Assembly: GCA_946892665.1 (NCBI GenBank)
Contig: CAMPOT010000001.1
Coordinates: 1,054,001-1,118,000, forward strand
Source: Chryseobacterium sp. Marseille-Q5410
GTDB lineage: Bacteria; Bacteroidota; Bacteroidia; Flavobacteriales; Weeksellaceae
Direction of reading: 5' to 3'
DNA length: 64,000 bases
The notes beneath the pieces are model-generated. The model was not told the DNA's origin. It was given only the letters and a program-made list of their open reading frames with translations, and did not search any database. This document shows, piece by piece, positions 60,783 to 64,000 of this stretch (position 1 is its first letter; each line of letters starts with the position of its first letter). A program made the translations under genes and the position numbers.

Positions 60783-62588
60783 ATGGCAAAACCTTTCAAC
60801 CGAACCATCACCCTTTACCACATTTATCAGCAACTGATTCCCTTCATTAAACCTTATCGTTTAATGATTTACGGGACGCTTTTTCTTACTTTCTTGGGCG
60901 CTTTGATGGCTCAGGTGAATCCACTGGTTCTGAAATATACCGTAGATGAAGTCACCGAACTTACAAAACATACCGATCCTATGCAGGAAGGAATCCATGT
61001 GTTGGTGGTGATTTCCGCGATATTGCTCGGTAAGGAGTTGTTGAATATTTTCATTCAGTTCGGACAGAAATTTTATGGCGAGAAAATCCGAATTAATACA
61101 AGCAGCGTTTTGGCACAATCGGTTATCGATAAAATTTTGTTGTATCGTGTAGCCTATTTTAACGACGAAAACCACGAATCAGGGAAATTACAAATCCGAA
61201 TTGACCGAGGAATAGAAAGTCTTACAAAATTAGTTCAGAACTTTTTCATCGATATTTTGCCGCTGTTTTCCAATGCAATCATCGCGCTGATCATTATGTA
61301 TATGCAAAATATTTATGTAGGAATTGTTTCCACGATCGTAGTTCCCATATATTTTTACGTAAGTGCGTTGCAGGCTAAAAAATTGTCCGGAGTTCGACGC
61401 ACACTCAGAAATCAGAGGGAGCAAAAAACCTCGGGACTTTTAAACCTGATTAATTCAATTATGGTGATTAAAAGTTTTGTTCGAGAAAAATTTGAAGGCA
61501 AAAAACAATTTGATCTTCAAATGCAATTAATGGAAAGTCAGCTGTTTACAAGAAGAACCAATTTTATTTATGATGGTTTGAAAACTTTCATCGAGCAATT
61601 TGGCGTGGTATTGATCATTTTGTTAACCGTGTATTTGGTGCTCGATCAGCAAATGACGATCGGTGCTATCATGCTTCATATTCTTTTATTTAATAATGTT
61701 TCTGCACCAATCCGCCAACTTCATAGAATTTATGATGATATGAATGATGCAATGATTTACGCAGAAGGATATTTCGATATTCTCAACGCTGATGAACAAA
61801 ACGAACCCAACGGAAACTTTGTAAAAGAAAAACTCCAGGGAAGGTTTGAATTGAAGAATGTCAATTTTTCTTATCCAAACGGAACCAAAGCACTCAACAA
61901 CGTTTCGATGCTGATTGAAGAGGGTAAAACTACAGCATTGGTCGGACTAAGCGGTGCTGGGAAATCAACAATCATTAATTTACTTTGCAAATTTTATCTT
62001 CCCGATGCCGGGGAAATTCTGTTGGATGAGGTGAATTTGAACGAGTATGAAAATACTTTTTTGCGCGATGATATTGGTTTGGTTTTGCAAAAAAATCATA
62101 TTTACCAGGGAAGTATTGAAGACAATATCCGGTATGGAGATATGAACGCGACTTTCGAAGAAATAGAAATTGCTGCAAAAAAAGCTTATCTTCATGATCA
62201 AATTCTCGATCTTCCGGAAAAATATCAGCACGATGCGACGCAACTTTCCGGTGGACAACAGCAAAGAATCGCCATCGCCAGATTATTTCTGAAAAATCCG
62301 CCCATTATTTTCTTGGATGAACCCACAGCAAGTCTCGATGCGATTGCTACAGAACAAATTAAAAACTCACTCGATGCCATTAAAAAAGGTAGGACAGTGG
62401 TGATTATTTCGCATTCGCTTTCTCAGATTTTAGATTCGGATCGGATTTACGTGATGAAAAAAGGCGAAGTAGTAGAAAGCGGAACCCACGATGAATTAAT
62501 CAGTTTTAATGGTACGTACCGCGAAATTTTCGATGCTTCCGCTAGAAGTTTAAACCTTGATAAATTGGTAAGTTCTTACCGCAGTTAA
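60783..62588 (+). CDS. ABC exporter, fused membrane and ATPase domains
   Basis: It is a 601-residue half-transporter. Six membrane helices (about 25-320) are followed by an ABC domain with Walker A GLSGAGKST (about 393-401), signature LSGGQQQRIAIARL and Walker B IIFLDEPTASLD. It probably forms a homodimer like MsbA or multidrug exporters. It lies 49 nt after lptB, so a link to lipid or LPS export is possible, but a drug substrate is equally likely. Confidence 0.92.
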   Translation: MAKPFNRTITLYHIYQQLIPFIKPYRLMIYGTLFLTFLGALMAQVNPLVLKYTVDEVTELTKHTDPMQEGIHVLVVISAILLGKELLNIFIQFGQKFYGEKIRINTSSVLAQSVIDKILLYRVAYFNDENHESGKLQIRIDRGIESLTKLVQNFFIDILPLFSNAIIALIIMYMQNIYVGIVSTIVVPIYFYVSALQAKKLSGVRRTLRNQREQKTSGLLNLINSIMVIKSFVREKFEGKKQFDLQMQLMESQLFTRRTNFIYDGLKTFIEQFGVVLIILLTVYLVLDQQMTIGAIMLHILLFNNVSAPIRQLHRIYDDMNDAMIYAEGYFDILNADEQNEPNGNFVKEKLQGRFELKNVNFSYPNGTKALNNVSMLIEEGKTTALVGLSGAGKSTIINLLCKFYLPDAGEILLDEVNLNEYENTFLRDDIGLVLQKNHIYQGSIEDNIRYGDMNATFEEIEIAAKKAYLHDQILDLPEKYQHDATQLSGGQQQRIAIARLFLKNPPIIFLDEPTASLDAIATEQIKNSLDAIKKGRTVVIISHSLSQILDSDRIYVMKKGEVVESGTHDELISFNGTYREIFDASARSLNLDKLVSSYRS

Positions 62589-62620
62589 AATTAATTATAA
62601 TTTTCTAGTACCATTTATTT

Positions 62621-63196
62621 ATGAAAAAAATATTTCTCGTTGCAGTTTCAACTTTTGCAATCGTTTCTTGTAATAAAATTGAAGAAACCGTAAACCAAAC
62701 GGTGACCATTGCAAAAGAAAAAGCACAACAAAAAGCCAACGAAACCATTCAAGAAACTGTCAACGCACAGCTAAACAAATTAGTGAATGCCCAAACTGTA
62801 GAGTTTGATAGCGTGTTTCCGAATCAACAAAATTTGGCTTTGGAACAAGTGAAGGGGCGAAAATTATCGTTTCCAAACGGCTCTCCTTTTTATGTTTTTA
62901 AATATAAAACCGCCGAAAAAGAGGCTTTACTAAAATCTTTGGTTGAACAAGCAACTACCGATGAATCGAAGTCGGAAAAGCAATTTCGGAAAGTTGATGG
63001 AGCATCCATTCTTGAGAAAATAAGTTTTTTCGAGAAATTTCTACCTGCAAACACCGTGGACATCAGTTTTTTGGACGATGTGAAAAATGACAAAAACATT
63101 GAATTTTACAAAATAACACGCTTTCCCAATGCAAGCACAGTGATTTATAATCCGAAAACGCAGATGGTTTATCAGTTTGTAGAAGTGAAAAAATAA
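62621..63196 (+). CDS. Small lipoprotein, unknown function
   Basis: The 191-residue protein has a lipoprotein signal (MKKIFLVAVSTFAIVSC; Cys17). A helical, Gln/Lys/Glu-rich stretch (about 20-55, KIEETVNQTVTIAKEKAQQK) and a mixed alpha-beta C-terminal region follow. I do not recognise a family. It starts 33 nt after the ABC exporter gene and ends 8 nt before the HD-hydrolase gene, so it is co-transcribed with them. Confidence 0.75.
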   Translation: MKKIFLVAVSTFAIVSCNKIEETVNQTVTIAKEKAQQKANETIQETVNAQLNKLVNAQTVEFDSVFPNQQNLALEQVKGRKLSFPNGSPFYVFKYKTAEKEALLKSLVEQATTDESKSEKQFRKVDGASILEKISFFEKFLPANTVDISFLDDVKNDKNIEFYKITRFPNASTVIYNPKTQMVYQFVEVKK

Positions 63197-63203
63197 TAAA
63201 AAA

Positions 63204-63851
63204 ATGACGGAAATTATTCAGAAAACCATCGCATTTGTGAAAGAAAAATTGGAAGGTGCAGAAGCTGGTCACGATTGGTTTCACATTGAAAGAGTGTGGA
63301 AACTTTCCCTGAAAATAGCAGAAACAGAAGGTGGAAATAGGGAAGTAGTGGAACTTGCGGCATTGTTGCATGACATTGCTGATCCGAAATTTCATAATGG
63401 TGATGAAACTTTAGCATTGGAAATTTCCGAGGAATGGATGAACTCGCTGAATGTTTCGCAAGAGGTCGTGGAGCAAGTTTTATGGATCATTAAAAATATC
63501 TCTTTTAAAAACCGTGGCGAAAGTCCCGAAAATCCACCGATTGAGTTGCAGATTGTACAAGATGCTGATCGCCTCGATGCAATAGGAGCGATAGGAATTG
63601 CCAGAACGTTTAATTTCGGAGGGTTCAAAAATAATTTGATGTATCATCCGGAAATTCCACCGAAACTGAATATGTCAAAGGAAGAATATAAAAAAAATCA
63701 AGGGACAACGGTTAATCATTTTTATGAAAAATTGTTGCTTTTAAAAGATTTAATGAATACTAATTCTGCAAAAGAAATCGCTACAGAAAGACATGATTTT
63801 ATGCTGCAGTTCCTCGATCAATTCTACAAAGAATGGAATCTTACTGAATGA
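63204..63851 (+). CDS. HD-domain phosphohydrolase
   Basis: The 215-residue metal-dependent hydrolase has His ligands in GHDWFHIERVWKL (about 24-36), the HD pair in ALLHDIADPKF (about 54-64), and QDADRLDAIGAIGIARTF (about 116-133) with the later Asp ligand. It resembles YedJ/YpgQ-type pyrophosphatases of the HD family, so a nucleotide is the probable substrate. The distance to the upstream lipoprotein is 7 nt. Confidence 0.9.
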   Translation: MTEIIQKTIAFVKEKLEGAEAGHDWFHIERVWKLSLKIAETEGGNREVVELAALLHDIADPKFHNGDETLALEISEEWMNSLNVSQEVVEQVLWIIKNISFKNRGESPENPPIELQIVQDADRLDAIGAIGIARTFNFGGFKNNLMYHPEIPPKLNMSKEEYKKNQGTTVNHFYEKLLLLKDLMNTNSAKEIATERHDFMLQFLDQFYKEWNLTE

Positions 63852-63947
63852 TTTTCGAACATCAAACACATCTTTTGAACTGATTTTTTGCTGAAAAATC
63901 TTAGTTTTTAGGAAATATTCACTTTGTAATTTTCTTTATCTTTACCC

Positions 63948-64000
63948 ATGTTTTATTTGTTTTTTCTACTTTTTATCGCGCTGTGTTTGGGATTGGTTTT
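63948..64000 (+). CDS. Start of a gene with a hydrophobic N-terminus (cut by window edge)
   Basis: The ATG at 63948 opens a frame MFYLFFLLFIALCLGLV that stays open to the window's end. It would be a membrane protein or carry a signal peptide. A TATCTTTA box (one mismatch to TAnnTTTG) ends 3 nt before the ATG. Too little is visible to name it. Confidence 0.4.
   Translation, partial: MFYLFFLLFIALCLGLV

Noticed and set aside
1-64000. tRNA, rRNA and CRISPR arrays
   Set aside because: No regularly spaced repeats of CRISPR type and no tRNA or rRNA gene were recognised by eye in the gaps. A tRNA scan program would settle it.

Overview
The window is AT-rich chromosomal DNA from a member of the Bacteroidota, most likely a flavobacterium of the Chryseobacterium/Kaistella type (Weeksellaceae). 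This rests on several signs: TAnnTTTG promoter boxes of the Bacteroidetes kind, few Shine-Dalgarno sequences, a type IX secretion (T9SS) sorting domain, a Bat/MoxR operon, a mevalonate-pathway gene, and an S16 ribosomal protein with a long Ala/Glu/Lys-rich tail. No tRNA, rRNA or CRISPR array was found.

Layout. (1) 1-2.5 kb: the 3' part of a DEAD/DEAH-type helicase, then an 0.9-kb gene-free stretch with an inverted-repeat element and a decayed ISAs1-type transposase. (2) 2.5-16.8 kb: a sensor kinase and sigma-54 response regulator, divergent from an export operon made of an HlyD adaptor, an outer-membrane barrel, a possible 18-residue peptide, a GIN-domain lipoprotein, a MacB-type ATPase, two FtsX-type permeases and a TolC-type channel. 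Two matched 18-bp sites and a sigma-54-like promoter lie between the regulator and the operon; rpoN itself is at 56.8 kb. Two 130-bp elements with 15-bp terminal inverted repeats sit between operon genes. (3) 16.8-17.9 kb: a gene-poor gap with a candidate structured small RNA. (4) 17.9-29.3 kb: housekeeping genes (DJ-1/PfpI protein, MutS2, ung, MscS channel, pdxJ, hydrolase, epimerase, acyl-CoA ligase, mevalonate diphosphate decarboxylase). (5) 29.3-38.1 kb, minus strand: the complete MoxR-DUF58-BatABCD aerotolerance-type operon with an embedded GNAT gene, followed by a MarC protein. (6) 38.2-51.1 kb: mixed metabolism and RNA modification (DinB, rlmB, Gre-like, nitroreductase, TM2, hemB, T9SS mini-protein, NDH-2, trmD, EEP nuclease, Lrp, deoC, GH25, ABC-F, amino-acid permease). 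(7) 51.3-64 kb: a TonB siderophore receptor flanked by Fur-like operators, rpsP-rimM, asnS, rpoN, an ECF sigma/anti-sigma pair, an extended lptB, an ABC exporter, a lipoprotein and an HD hydrolase.

The most notable features are the sigma-54-controlled envelope export cassette (two-component pair, tandem activator sites, barrel, GIN lipoprotein, gene-converted twin permeases and repeat elements), the TAnnTTTG boxes 4-6 nt before five start codons that suggest leaderless transcripts, the C-terminal extension of LptB, and the candidate small RNA near 17.4 kb. All functions are read from sequence motifs by eye; no database search was run.
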